The notes: a model not told the origin generated them from the sequence alone. A stretch of DNA of 45,785 bases from CAZTHL01 sp964613585 (GCA_964613585.1 CAZTHL010000025.1:1-45785), one strand, 5' to 3'; counted from the stretch's first letter, positions 9,497 to 17,729 are shown. A program made the numbers and translations.

Positions 9497-9703
9497 AACG
9501 CGCCGTGGCTCGCCCATGGCCGACGTCCTCCTCTCGCCGGCACGGTGGCGTGACGCCGGACCCGGGCTGGGCGCGGCGGCTTGTCGGCGGGCGGAGGGCC
9601 GACAATCTCATGCCGAGCGGTCGCGCCGGCCGGCCGCCCGCTCGGGGCGGCGCCGGAGGGCGGCCCGGGAGCAGGCGTGCGCACCAACGAGGAGGCTCAG
9701 GGG

Positions 9704-10159
9704 ATGTCCGTCGAGGTTGGCCAGCCGGCGCCCGACTTCACGCTGCCCACGGCGGGCGGCGGCGAGGTGTCGCTGGCGTCGCTCAAGGGCCGCAAGGTGG
9801 TCCTGTACTTCTATCCCAAGGCCGACACCAGCGGCTGCACCAAGGAGGCGGTCGCCTTCAACGAGACGCTGGGGGACTTCGGCGACATCGCGGTGATCGG
9901 CGTGTCCAAGGACCCGGTCGCCAAGCTGGAGAAGTTCCGCGACAAGCACGGGCTCGGATTCATCCTGGCGTCCGACGAGGCGGGCGACACGGTCGAGCGC
10001 TACGGCAGCTGGGTCGAGAAGAGCATGTACGGCAAGAGCTACATGGGCATCGACCGCTCGACCTTCCTGATCGATGAGGACGGCACGCTGGCCGGCGTCT
10101 GGCGCAAGGTGAAGGTACCCGGCCATGCCGAGGCCGTGCTGTCGGCCGCGCGCGGCTGA
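9704..10159 (+). CDS. bcp: Peroxiredoxin of the Bcp/PrxQ family, single-cysteine variant
   Basis: 151 residues, starting at the ATG at 9704 behind GAGGAGG. The sequence covers a complete AhpC/TSA thioredoxin fold with the opening VGQPAPDFTLP and the active-site segment FYPKADTSGCTKEAV, where Cys45 is the peroxidatic cysteine. Bcp reduces hydroperoxides in the cytoplasm using thioredoxin. In the classical atypical 2-Cys form a resolving cysteine lies five residues later (Cys50 in E. coli Bcp). Here that position is Val50, and Cys45 is the only cysteine in the protein, so it should behave as a 1-Cys enzyme resolved by an external thiol. The segment SYMGIDRSTFLIDEDG near the end is also typical of the family. 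A small membrane protein follows after 21 bp. Confidence 0.93.
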   Translation: MSVEVGQPAPDFTLPTAGGGEVSLASLKGRKVVLYFYPKADTSGCTKEAVAFNETLGDFGDIAVIGVSKDPVAKLEKFRDKHGLGFILASDEAGDTVERYGSWVEKSMYGKSYMGIDRSTFLIDEDGTLAGVWRKVKVPGHAEAVLSAARG

Positions 10160-10180
10160 GCGGACGGCCGGGCGGCGGCG

Positions 10181-10558
10181 ATGGCGCACGGACGACGGCC
10201 GGAACGGCGCGCGGAGCCGGACGCGGTGCCCGACCCGCGGGCCGGCCGCGGCGGCTGGGGCGACCGGCTGCGTACCCTGTTCGACTACACCATCGTGCTG
10301 TTCAGCGTGGTCGGCGGCGTGTTGTGCGCGCGGCTCGCGGTGGCGTCCTGGAGCATCGCCGGCGAGGACGCGGGCGGCGGCCTGATGTGGTACGGCCTCG
10401 CCGCACTGCTGGCCGCCGCCGTGCTGGTGTTCGCCTGGGAGGCGGTGCACCGCCTGCGCCGCGTCCGCGCCCGCCGCCGCGCCGTCGCCGCCGCGGGCGG
10501 CACGGGGGATGGAGGCGGCGGGGGTGGCCGGCACCCGGGCGGGGGCGGCAAACGCTGA
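10181..10558 (+). CDS. Small two-helix membrane protein, unknown function
   Basis: 125 residues. Two hydrophobic helices (TIVLFSVVGGVLCARLAVAS, about residues 38-57, and WYGLAALLAAAVLVFAWEAV, about 70-89) are flanked by Arg-rich cytoplasmic-type segments. The C-terminus is a low-complexity Gly-rich tail. It starts 21 bp after bcp and is probably co-transcribed with it. I do not recognise the family. High GC means long chance frames are common here; the paired membrane helices and operon position are the main reasons to accept it. Confidence 0.55.
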   Translation: MAHGRRPERRAEPDAVPDPRAGRGGWGDRLRTLFDYTIVLFSVVGGVLCARLAVASWSIAGEDAGGGLMWYGLAALLAAAVLVFAWEAVHRLRRVRARRRAVAAAGGTGDGGGGGGRHPGGGGKR

Positions 10559-11029
10559 GGCGCGGCGGGCGACCGCCGCCGAGCCGACGCTGACGAGGTG
10601 GACACGCAAGGCCCCGGCGGTGGCGCCTCGGAGAAAGCATCCGTCGGCCGCGCGCGGGCCGAGGAGCACGTTCCGTGCCCGGGCCTCGTGGGAAGCGGAT
10701 CCGATCATCATCGGAACCGACGCGGCCGGGTAGCGAAAGGTAGGCTTTTGTCGGACCAGCCGGCTTGGCGAGCCGCCCCGGCCGGCATGGCCCGAGGGAC
10801 AGCCCGGCCCGTCAGGCGCGTCGGCCAGCGGGACGGCACCGCGCCAAAGGCCGATCACCACCCCTCCTGTCTCCGTTCCCCGCCCGGCCACGCCCATGTC
10901 CTGCTCCCGCCGTCGATCCCGCCGCCCATGCCGACGTGATCCACTCAACGTATAGGAACAGAATCATGAACAAAAAGTGAACTCCGACTTCGTCCCTGCT
11001 TTCCGATTGATGTTTCCCAGGCTGGCCGG

Positions 11030-11062
11030 CTCCTGGCCGGCTCCTGGCCGGCTCCTGGCCGA
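11030..11062. repeat. Tandem repeat, 3 x 11 bp
   Basis: CTCCTGGCCGG repeated three times (last base of the third copy differs), preceded by a partial unit at 11022-11029. Intergenic. Confidence 0.85.
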
Positions 11063-11169
11063 CCCTGAACGACTGACCTCGGCGGCTCGCGGGCACGACG
11101 GGCCCGGTCAGCGCCGCAGCCTACCCACCGGCTGCTCGTCAGGCAGCCACCCAAGGGCCTCCACCCCGA

Positions 11170-11198
11170 CCCTCTCCCGCGCGAGGCGCGGGAGAGGG
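11170..11198. repeat. REP-like palindrome
   Basis: CCCTCTCCCGCG at 11170-11181 pairs perfectly with 11187-11198 around a 5-base loop (CGAGG). It lies 45 bp beyond the stop of the phytase-like gene. No T-run follows on either strand, so it reads as a repetitive extragenic palindrome rather than a classical terminator. A longer relative is at 19969-20005. Confidence 0.7.
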
Positions 11199-11242
11199 GA
11201 TCATTGTCCTTTGCCGGGTCGGCGACCTGCCTCTGCCGAGGC

Positions 11243-13480
11243 TTACGGCCGTGTCACCTGGTCAACCGGGCCGAGCTCGAGCAGCTGGGTCTGGCCGTGG
11301 GCGTCGTCGACGCCGTCGTTGTCGGTGACCAGCCAGACCATCCCGTCGGCGGTGATCGCCAGGCCTTCGGGCTTGTCGCCAATCCAGCCGGCGTTCGCGC
11401 GAAGGACCGGCAGCAGATCGAAGACCACCTGACGCTCCTCGATCACCGGCACGTCCTCGCCCCACGGCGCCGGGTCGACGCCCTCGGTCGACACCACGGT
11501 CAGCACCTTGTGGGTCGAGTAGACGCCCGGCTGGTTGTCGCGCTCAATGAGCAGGAAGCGGTCGTCGCCGAGATAGGTCAGCTCGGACTGGCCGACCCAG
11601 CCGCCACGCTCCGAGGTCGGCTCGGCGATCGGTGTGTAGGCGAAGCGCCACGCATCCTCGGCCACGTCGTAGAAGCCGAGCAGCGTGTGGTGCTCCGGAT
11701 CCTGCTGCCAGGAGCGCTGGACCACCACGGCCACCCGCTCGCCGCCGTCCTCGCCGACCCAGGCGGTCACGCCCTCGAAGCCGTTGCCGGTCCGGGTCGC
11801 CGACACGTCCTCCGGCAGGTCGATGGTCTGCTCGATCGCCCCGTCCTCGGCGACCGCCATCAGCAGGTTGAGGGTGTCGTCGTCCGGATCGCCCTCGGAC
11901 ACGACCCAGAAGCCGCCGCCGTCACGCAGGGCGATGCCTTCCAGGTCGTGGGCCGCCGGCGCGCCGTCCCGGGTCAGGGTCACGTAGCCGGTGATCTCCG
12001 CCGGCTCGCTCGAGAGGTCGATCGTGTAGATCCGCGATTCGGCATAGGCGCTGTCGCTGACGGCGTGGAGCGTGTCCGCGTCCTCGTCGTCGGCGACCAT
12101 GCCCGACAGGGCGCCCCAGCCGATCGGCGCGCCCGTTGCCTCCTCCGTGGTCGAGCGCAGATCCGGATAAGGCGGCTGCCCGGCCGTGCGGGTATACAGG
12201 GAGAGGGTCGCGCGGATGCCCTCCTCTTCGTCGTCCTCCTCGGTCGCCACGGCGAGCAGCTGCCGCTCGGGCACGGTGACCACGCCCTCCGGCGCCACCG
12301 CGGTGGGCAGCACCTGGTGCCGCTCAAGCCCGTTGTCCGTGTCGCGATAGATGGCGACCGTGTTGCCCCGTTCCGACAGCACGAAGATCAGCGCGTCGTC
12401 GCCGAAGCTGGCGGCGGTCACCCCTTCCGGCTCCATGCCCTTGTTGTCGGCGCGGCCGTCCGGGTAGTGGCCGATGGCCATGCCCAAATGCTCATAGTCG
12501 CTGCCGCTGTCGTAGAGCACCTCGCCATCGGTGTTGAACACGGTGATGCCGCGCGAGCCGCCCTCGTAGTCCCCTTCGTTGGCGGTGACGAAGGTGGTCG
12601 TGTTGATCCAGGCGACCGCGTCGGGCTCGCGCGGCACGTCCGCCAGGCTGCCGGTGCCCTGGACGATGCCGTCATCCTCGGTATCGATGCTCTCGAGGTC
12701 GACCGTGCCGGCGCTGAAATGCCCGGTCACCGCGCCTTCGACCATGTCGACCAGCACCAGGTGATTGTTCTCCTGTAGGGTGACGACGGCGACATTGTCC
12801 TCGTTGATGTCGACGTATTCCGGCTCGGGATCGGACCCGGCGACCTCGGCCAGCCCGGTCAGGTCGACCATGCGCACGCTCTCGCAATTGGTCGGCACCC
12901 CGTCCTCGCCGAGGTCGAGGATCGCCAGCGCGCCCGGCGGCAGCTGCGGGATCACGCCGTCGTTCAGATCCTCGTCGCGCTCGTTCTCGATGGCCACGGC
13001 TAGGAAGGAGCCGTCCGGGCTGACCGCCACCGAATCGGGCTGGCCGCCCAGGTCGCAGGTCTGCATCACCTCCCGTGCCTCGATGTCGACCACGGCCACA
13101 TGGCCATCAGGCTCCGTGAAGCTCTCCGAGGTGTTGACGCCGGCCAGCGCCATGCCGTGTGCGATGGCGACCGAGGTCGGCTCGCCCTCGAGCGTCACCT
13201 CCCCCAGCCCTTCAGGCGCCTGGGGATCGGTGATGTCGACCATGCCGAGAGCCTCATTCTCCCCGTCGGTGTACACGAGGGTCATGCCGTCCCCGGTGAC
13301 GGCGACGATCTCGGCGACGGTCTCGGTCGTCGGGTCGGTGCCCTCGGGCAGGTTGAGGAAGACGGGATAGGTCGAGACGCGCTCGAAATAGTCCTGCGCC
13401 AGGACGGCGGAGGAGGCGCCGGCGACGGCCAGGCATGAGGCCGACGCCAGCAGGGCGGCCCGCAGCGTTCCGGTGTGCAT
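11243..13480 (-). CDS. Exported beta-propeller protein with esterase-like/phytase domain
   Basis: 745 residues from the ATG at 13480; an earlier in-frame ATG at 13546 would put 22 non-signal residues before the signal peptide (MHTGTLRAALLASASCLAVA..., cleavage near VLAQ). The N-terminal half (about 30-430) is a repeat propeller with VAVSPDGSFLAVA and the segment EPDAVAWINTTTFVTANEGDYEG, which resembles the choice-of-anchor I family. The C-terminal half (about 450-740) matches the esterase-like activity of phytase family: DLEGIALRDGGGFWVVSEGD and NAGWIGDKPEGLAITADG. Strongly acidic overall. It is likely periplasmic or extracellular and calcium- or phosphoester-related, but the substrate cannot be named. 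A hairpin terminator separates it from the upstream 85-residue gene, so it has its own promoter. Confidence 0.82.
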   Translation of the reverse strand: MHTGTLRAALLASASCLAVAGASSAVLAQDYFERVSTYPVFLNLPEGTDPTTETVAEIVAVTGDGMTLVYTDGENEALGMVDITDPQAPEGLGEVTLEGEPTSVAIAHGMALAGVNTSESFTEPDGHVAVVDIEAREVMQTCDLGGQPDSVAVSPDGSFLAVAIENERDEDLNDGVIPQLPPGALAILDLGEDGVPTNCESVRMVDLTGLAEVAGSDPEPEYVDINEDNVAVVTLQENNHLVLVDMVEGAVTGHFSAGTVDLESIDTEDDGIVQGTGSLADVPREPDAVAWINTTTFVTANEGDYEGGSRGITVFNTDGEVLYDSGSDYEHLGMAIGHYPDGRADNKGMEPEGVTAASFGDDALIFVLSERGNTVAIYRDTDNGLERHQVLPTAVAPEGVVTVPERQLLAVATEEDDEEEGIRATLSLYTRTAGQPPYPDLRSTTEEATGAPIGWGALSGMVADDEDADTLHAVSDSAYAESRIYTIDLSSEPAEITGYVTLTRDGAPAAHDLEGIALRDGGGFWVVSEGDPDDDTLNLLMAVAEDGAIEQTIDLPEDVSATRTGNGFEGVTAWVGEDGGERVAVVVQRSWQQDPEHHTLLGFYDVAEDAWRFAYTPIAEPTSERGGWVGQSELTYLGDDRFLLIERDNQPGVYSTHKVLTVVSTEGVDPAPWGEDVPVIEERQVVFDLLPVLRANAGWIGDKPEGLAITADGMVWLVTDNDGVDDAHGQTQLLELGPVDQVTRP

Positions 13481-13544
13481 GATGGATGATCCCCGCGTGC
13501 TTTGTGTTCTTGCGGGGCCTGTACCGGAAAGCCGTCTCGAAAGC

Positions 13545-13579
13545 AAACGGGCCGGGGCGCTGCCGCCGCCGGCCCGTTT
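13545..13579 (-). terminator. Intrinsic-type terminator hairpin
   Basis: AAACGGGCCGG (13545-13555) and CCGGCCCGTTT (13569-13579) form a perfect 11-bp stem with a 13-base loop. On the minus strand the stem ends in CGTTTGCTTT. It lies 26 nt after the stop of the 85-residue gene, so it most likely ends that transcript before the phytase-like gene. Confidence 0.75.
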
Positions 13580-13604
13580 CCCTATCGGAATGCTGCCCGA
13601 CCGG

Positions 13605-13862
13605 TCAGACGGTCATGGTCAGCCGGCCCTCTCGGGCGAACCGCTCGCCCAGGGTCGCCGGCATCACCGCCACTTGCCGGTCGTCCTGCAGGACCCGCCA
13701 GTTGGCGGTCGGCGTCGGCGCCGGGTCGACCGGCGGCCGGTCGAGCGGCACGGGCATGATGATATAGTTGCCGGGCTCGAGCGTGTAGGGCTGGCCGTTC
13801 AGCTCAAAGCTCAGACGCTCGTTGACGGTCATCTCGCGGGGGGCTTCCTCGACGCGTTCCAT
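13605..13862 (-). CDS. Hypothetical 85-residue protein
   Basis: 85 residues from the ATG at 13862, with a strong GGAGGAG site six bases upstream that decides the start over longer possibilities. Sequence features: a FELNGQPYTLEPGNYIIMPVPL segment suggesting a small beta fold, no signal peptide, no membrane helix, no cysteine. It is followed by a good hairpin terminator, so it is probably a monocistronic gene. Family not recognised. Confidence 0.6.
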   Translation of the reverse strand: MERVEEAPREMTVNERLSFELNGQPYTLEPGNYIIMPVPLDRPPVDPAPTPTANWRVLQDDRQVAVMPATLGERFAREGRLTMTV

Positions 13863-14244
13863 GCCGGCTCCTCCGCTCCGGGTCATCGGGACAGCGGCGA
13901 CGGCCGGACACCGCCGCCTTGTGGCAACCGGGAACACGGTACGGCGGCAGCGGTTCCAGCTGCCATCGCCCAAGAGGCGATAGCGTCACCCTTTACTCCC
14001 GACCCGTGCCGCGCCCTGGCAGGCACAGATGCAGGCATAGATCTTATGCCGGGGCACGGAAGGAGGACAGGCTTCCTTTGGGCTTCATACGTCGAGCCGC
14101 CGATCTCGGCTTTTCGCGAGCCGCGCCGCAGCCGCCCTGGTTGCTATTGCAGCAAAGCAAGCCTGGGTTGCCACAAGACAAAGCGGACGGCTATGTTGCC
14201 ACCATAGCAAGACAAGCCGCCATATCCAGTGGAACCACAAAAGT

Positions 14245-14279
14245 CGTCATGACGCGCGAAGCGAACGAATCCAGACTGG
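14245..14279 (+). repeat. Degenerate GTCATTGCGAGCGAAGC-type repeat
   Basis: Reads CGTCATGACGCGCGAAGCGA then ACGAATCCAGACTGG, close to the widespread bacterial extragenic element that begins GTCATTGCGAGCGAAGC and ends AATCCAG. Confidence 0.55.
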
Positions 14280-14361
14280 CCTTGATGCGGCAAACAAGAA
14301 CATTCAGATCGCCGCGCTCACTCATGAGAACGGCGTATTTTAGAGTAATTCTTCGGTCAAT

Positions 14362-14395
14362 TGTCGCCCGTCAAAATGTGTCGCCCGTCAAAATG
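14362..14395. repeat. Perfect 17-bp tandem duplication
   Basis: TGTCGCCCGTCAAAATG occurs twice back to back (14362-14378, 14379-14395) in the AT-richer part of the gene-free region. Confidence 0.9.
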
Positions 14396-14552
14396 CATGT
14401 TAGGTCTGCTTGACCCCACCCTGTCGGCGGGATCTTCCCGGCGAGGCACCGAAGACGGACCGGCACGTCATGCGGGGACGCGTCCGCCGTGATGGGCGCT
14501 GGTATGGGACAAGCGACGTCCCGCCATGCTCAATGACCAAGGATGAGATGTC

Positions 14553-14582
14553 TCGTCATGGCGAGCGCAGCGATGCCATTCA
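14553..14582 (+). repeat. Second degenerate GTCATTGCGAGCGAAGC-type repeat
   Basis: Reads TCGTCATGGCGAGCGCAGCG followed by ATGCCATTCA; same family as the copy at 14245. Confidence 0.5.
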
Positions 14583-14690
14583 GCGCCTCGGACGGCAGCG
14601 GCGCGACACCGCCATGGACAACGTCGACACGGTCGCCACAAAGAGACACGGCCATTCCGGAGATCTGCGAGCCCTGTGAGGCCACCGGCA

Positions 14691-15002
14691 TCATGCCGGA
14701 TCGGGCCGGGCCACTTGGCAGTCCGTCACGGTGACGATGCCCTTGCGCCGCTCGATCAGCTTGAAGGCGATCTCGAGCAGCGCGTCGGCCCGCTCCGGCT
14801 CGATGACGCACATGACGGCGACCCGGTCGGCGGCCAGGCTGACCTGTCCGGCGCTGTTCCAAGGGCCCGAGCGGCCCGAGCCGGCGACCACCGGCAGCAC
14901 CGTGTAGCCGCTGACGCCCAGGGTCTTCAGGCCATCGGCCAGGCGCCTCAGCAGCGGCGCCTCGAGCACGATGTCGACCCTCTTGGCTTCCTCCATTCGC
15001 AT
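14691..15002 (-). CDS. sbtB: PII-like protein (SbtB-type), regulator of the adjacent SbtA-like transporter
   Basis: 103 residues from the ATG at 15002 behind GAGGAGA; a second ATG two codons in is possible. The sequence fits one PII-like ferredoxin-fold unit: VDIVLEAPLLRRLADGLKTL, SGYTVLPVVAGSGRSG with the flexible loop after it, then RVAVMCVIEPERADALLEIAFKLIERRKGIVTVTDCQVA, the usual C-terminal strand of PII-like proteins. It lies 11 bp after the SbtA-like gene, the order known from cyanobacterial sbtA-sbtB, where SbtB binds adenine nucleotides including cAMP and inhibits or stabilises SbtA. The cyanobacterial C-terminal CGPxGC extension is absent; the chain ends shortly after the last strand. 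Assignment rests on fold, length and neighbour. Confidence 0.82.
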   Translation of the reverse strand: MRMEEAKRVDIVLEAPLLRRLADGLKTLGVSGYTVLPVVAGSGRSGPWNSAGQVSLAADRVAVMCVIEPERADALLEIAFKLIERRKGIVTVTDCQVARPDPA

Positions 15003-15013
15003 CGCGCGTCTCC

Positions 15014-16021
15014 TCAGGCGATCAGCAGCTCGGCGGCGGACAGATAGAGCGAGATGCCGAGCAGGAGGTTGAAGGGAAAGGTGACCCCCAGGGACAGGGT
15101 CAGGTAGATGGAGGGGTTGGCCTCGGGCAGGGCCACGCGCATGGCCGCCGGCACGGCGATGTAGGAGGCCGAGGCCGCCAAGGTCGCCAGCACTGCGGCG
15201 CCGCCTGGGGACAGGCCGAGCAGCAGGGCCGACATCAAGCCCAGGGTGGCGCCGATCAGCGGCATGCCCAGGCCGAACAGGATCACCGGCGCCGACAGGA
15301 ACCGCGCGCTCTGGCGCATGCCGCGGCCGGCGACCAGGCCCATGTCGAGCAGGAACAGGCAGAGAACCCCCTGGAACGGCGTGACCACGAAGGCCTCGAT
15401 CGTCTCCAGGCCCTCGGTGCCGGTGATCCAGCCGATGATGAAGGACCCGGCCAGCAGCACAATCGAGCCGTTCAGCATGACCTCGCGCAACAGCGAAGCA
15501 TCGATGAGTCCGTTGCCGTTGGCGTGAGCGGTCCCGGCGCCGCGACCGTTGGCGGCCCCTTGCGCCAGCAGCAGGGCGGTGACAATGGCCGGCGCCTCCA
15601 TGACCGCCGCCACGGCGACGAGATAGCCTTCATACTCCAGCCCGCGGATGTCGACGAGGCTGGTCGCCGCCACGAAGGTGACGATCGAGATCGAGCCGTA
15701 ATGTGCCGCCACCGCCGCCGCGTCGACGCGCGACAACCTCGAGGTCGTGGTCAGGATGGCAAAGGCGATAATCGGCATCAACGCCGACAGCAGCCCGCCG
15801 GCGACGAGCGACAGGACGAGGCCGGTGTCGACGCCATGGCCGGCGACGCTGGCCCCGCCCTTGAAGCCGATCGCCAGCAGGAGATAGAGCGAGATGCCCT
15901 TGGCGATGGCCTCGGGCACCGACAGCTCGGAGCGCACCATCGCCGCCGCGACGCCGAGCACGAAGAAGAGTACCACCGGCGACAGCAGGTTCGCCGCCGC
16001 CAATGCCAGAATCTGTTCCAT
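15014..16021 (-). CDS. sbtA: SbtA-like sodium-dependent bicarbonate transporter (DUF897)
   Basis: 335 residues from the ATG at 16021, giving MEQILALAAANLLSPVVLFF as the first helix; the longer upstream frame lacks a ribosome binding site. About ten membrane helices. Family features: FFVLGVAAAMVRSELSVPEA followed by LLAIGFKGGASVA in the first half, a hydrophilic loop rich in Gly/Asn near the middle, and a second half that repeats the topology (LFLLDMGLVAGR ... VLATLAASASYIAVPAAMR). The signature SASYIAVPAA and GFKGG are typical of SbtA. In cyanobacteria SbtA imports bicarbonate with sodium across the plasma membrane. The coupled PII-like gene strongly supports this assignment. Divergent from the flavoprotein gene at 16374. 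Confidence 0.88.
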   Translation of the reverse strand: MEQILALAAANLLSPVVLFFVLGVAAAMVRSELSVPEAIAKGISLYLLLAIGFKGGASVAGHGVDTGLVLSLVAGGLLSALMPIIAFAILTTTSRLSRVDAAAVAAHYGSISIVTFVAATSLVDIRGLEYEGYLVAVAAVMEAPAIVTALLLAQGAANGRGAGTAHANGNGLIDASLLREVMLNGSIVLLAGSFIIGWITGTEGLETIEAFVVTPFQGVLCLFLLDMGLVAGRGMRQSARFLSAPVILFGLGMPLIGATLGLMSALLLGLSPGGAAVLATLAASASYIAVPAAMRVALPEANPSIYLTLSLGVTFPFNLLLGISLYLSAAELLIA

Positions 16022-16373
16022 CCAGCCCCCCGGACCGGGGCCGTGCAAGGCCGCTGTCGGAACGGCGCGACAGCCCGTCCGGTCGCGGCGCCACGCGCCC
16101 GTCTGCATAAGCGTGATTGGTAGCCGCCACCGGCGGCCGGGGCCCGAGGCACGGGCCCTCGTTTGCGGCGCAGCATAGCCGCCCCGCGTCGTCCTGGCAC
16201 CAGAAGATAACCAAACGCTTAGAGATCTTTTGATTCGTCGCCCCCGGCGCGGAGGCCGCGGCCAAGCCGGACGGGGGCAACGGACGGGCGCAACCGGACG
16301 CGCTGCCACGGGTTGGACGCTGGTGTGAGCTGTCATGGGTGCCACAGAGGGACGCCGCAGCGGGGGGTGGAGG
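16022..16373. other. Divergent intergenic region between sbtA-like gene and flavoprotein gene
   Basis: 352 bp without a gene. It holds one AT-rich island at 16204-16236 (AGATAACCAAACGCTTAGAG and on), the only such stretch in this gap, containing the palindrome AGATCT at 16223-16228. This is the best candidate for the divergent promoters and a regulator site. No specific regulator motif could be assigned. Confidence 0.45.
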
Positions 16374-17729
16374 ATGCCGCGCATCGTCATCATCGGCGGC
16401 AGCGATGCCGGCACCAGCGCAGCCCTGCGCGCTCGCGAGGTCGATCCCGGCTGCGAGGTCACGGTGGTCCTCGCCGACGCCTTCCCGAGCTTCAGCGTGT
16501 GCGGCATCCCGTTCTTCATCAGCCGCGAGGTCGAGGATTGGCGCCGCTTGGCGCACCGCTCCACGGCGGAGCTGGCAGCGGCCGGCCTCGAGCTGATGCC
16601 GGAGACACGGGCCGTGGCCCTGGACATCGCCGGCCGGCGGGTCACCGTGTCCGGCCGGCATGGGGAGCGCGCCCTGCCCTTCGACCGCGCGCTGGTCGCC
16701 ACCGGCGCCGTGCCTGTGGCACCGCCGATCGACGGCCTGCGCCGGCCCGGTGTGTTCTTCGTGCGCACCATGGGCGACTGCCTGGCGCTCGACGGCTTCA
16801 TCGAGGCGCATCACCCGGGCCGGGCGCTGATTCTGGGCGGCGGCTATCTCGGCCTGGAGATGGCCGACGCGCTCGCCCGGCGTGGCCTCGAGGTCGCGGT
16901 CCTCGAGCTCGGGCCGACCACCATGCGCAGCCTCGACCGGCCCTTCGCCGAGCGCCTGGAACGGGAGCTCGGCCGCCACGGCGTCACGGTGAGAACCGGC
17001 ACCCGGGTCACGGCGATCCGGTCGGACGGAGACGGCCTCGCGGCGATCGACGCCGACGGCGGCGAGCACCGGGGCGACCTCGTGCTGGCCGTCACCGGCG
17101 CGCGGCCCGAGACGGCGCTCGCCGAAGCGGCCGGGCTGCCGCTGGCTCAAGGCGGCGCCCTGGCGGTCGACCGGCGCATGCGGACACCGGCTCCCGGCAT
17201 CCTGGCGGCGGGCGACTGCGCGCGCACCTGGAACGCGCTGACGGCCGACTGGTCCTACCAGCCGCTCGGCACCGTGGCGCACAAGCAGGGCCGGGTCGCC
17301 GGCGAGATCCTGGCCGGCGGTGACCGCGTCTTCGCCGGCGCGCTCGGCACGCAGGTGGTCAAGGTGTTCGACCGGGTGGCGGCACGCACCGGACTGCGCG
17401 AGGACGAGGCGCGGGCCTGCGGCTTCACCCCGGTCAGCCATGACAGCGTGGCCGACGATCACAAGGCCTATTATCCCCAGGCTACACCCCTGACCATCCG
17501 ACTCGTGGCGAGCCGCCCGGACGGACGGCTGCTCGGCGCGCAGATGCTTGGCGCCTACGGCGCGGAGATCGCCAAGCGGATCGACGTGCTGGCAACCGCG
17601 ATCCACCACGGGGCAACGCTGCCGCAGATCGAGGATCTCGACCTGTCCTACACACCGCCGCTCGGCAGCCCGTGGGATCCGGTGCAGAGCGCCGCCCAGG
17701 CCCTCGAGGCGAGGCTCCGCTGGGATTGA
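16374..17729 (+). CDS. FAD/NAD(P) disulfide oxidoreductase, CoA-disulfide reductase/NADH oxidase-like
   Basis: 451 residues from the ATG at 16374, chosen because MPRIVIIGGSDAGTSAAL puts the FAD-binding dinucleotide fold at the N-terminus as in the family; a longer start at 16335 adds only 13 unconserved residues. FSVCGIP carries Cys43, the single redox-active cysteine position of CoA-disulfide reductases and NADH oxidases. The second dinucleotide fold is ALILGGGYLGLEMADAL, the FAD-closing motif is GILAAGDCA, and the dimerisation domain ends with DLDLSYTPPLGSPWDPVQSA. No rhodanese domain is attached. It may reduce CoA disulfide, persulfides or oxygen; the sequence does not decide. Cytoplasmic. 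Confidence 0.85.
   Translation: MPRIVIIGGSDAGTSAALRAREVDPGCEVTVVLADAFPSFSVCGIPFFISREVEDWRRLAHRSTAELAAAGLELMPETRAVALDIAGRRVTVSGRHGERALPFDRALVATGAVPVAPPIDGLRRPGVFFVRTMGDCLALDGFIEAHHPGRALILGGGYLGLEMADALARRGLEVAVLELGPTTMRSLDRPFAERLERELGRHGVTVRTGTRVTAIRSDGDGLAAIDADGGEHRGDLVLAVTGARPETALAEAAGLPLAQGGALAVDRRMRTPAPGILAAGDCARTWNALTADWSYQPLGTVAHKQGRVAGEILAGGDRVFAGALGTQVVKVFDRVAARTGLREDEARACGFTPVSHDSVADDHKAYYPQATPLTIRLVASRPDGRLLGAQMLGAYGAEIAKRIDVLATAIHHGATLPQIEDLDLSYTPPLGSPWDPVQSAAQALEARLRWD

Larger units (their letters stand above)
10559..11242. other. Intergenic region of 684 bp between convergent genes
   Basis: No convincing gene. It holds GCCGAGCCGACG at 10578-10589 (the core shared with the gene-end repeats), an AT-rich island around 10937-10980, three copies of an 11-bp unit at 11030-11062, and a 12-bp-stem palindrome at 11170-11198. 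The AT-rich island looks promoter-like but faces no gene; a small RNA is possible but unsupported. Confidence 0.5.
13863..14690. other. Gene-free region of 828 bp with degenerate repeats
   Basis: Base composition from about 14,130 to 14,400 is clearly less GC-rich than the rest of the window. Open frames here have low-complexity Arg-rich composition and no ribosome binding site. The stretch contains two degenerate copies of the GTCATTGCGAGCGAAGC-type intergenic palindrome (14245-14279, 14553-14582) and a perfect 17-bp tandem duplication (14362-14395). It looks like a graveyard of repeat insertions or a decayed mobile remnant; no transposase fragment is recognisable. Confidence 0.5.

Noticed and set aside
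3141..9611. A continuous minus-strand open frame of over 2,100 codons covering the YhdP-like gene and the opposite strand of glnE
   Set aside because: The upstream half is antisense to glnE, which has all catalytic motifs. Its translation is Arg/Gln/Gly/His-rich shadow sequence. Only the part from the GTG at 6380 has family features.
10937..10980. General-stress (EcfG-type GGAAC) promoter in the AT-rich island
   Set aside because: GGAAC is present at 10957-10961 but no CGTT lies at the required 16-17 bp spacing, and no gene follows.
13919..14413. Possible protein of 164 residues
   Set aside because: No ribosome binding site, Arg-rich low-complexity composition, and overlap with repeat elements.
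14691..16021. Carboxysome or carbon-concentrating island
   Set aside because: Only the transporter pair is present; no shell protein, RuBisCO or carbonic anhydrase lies in the window.
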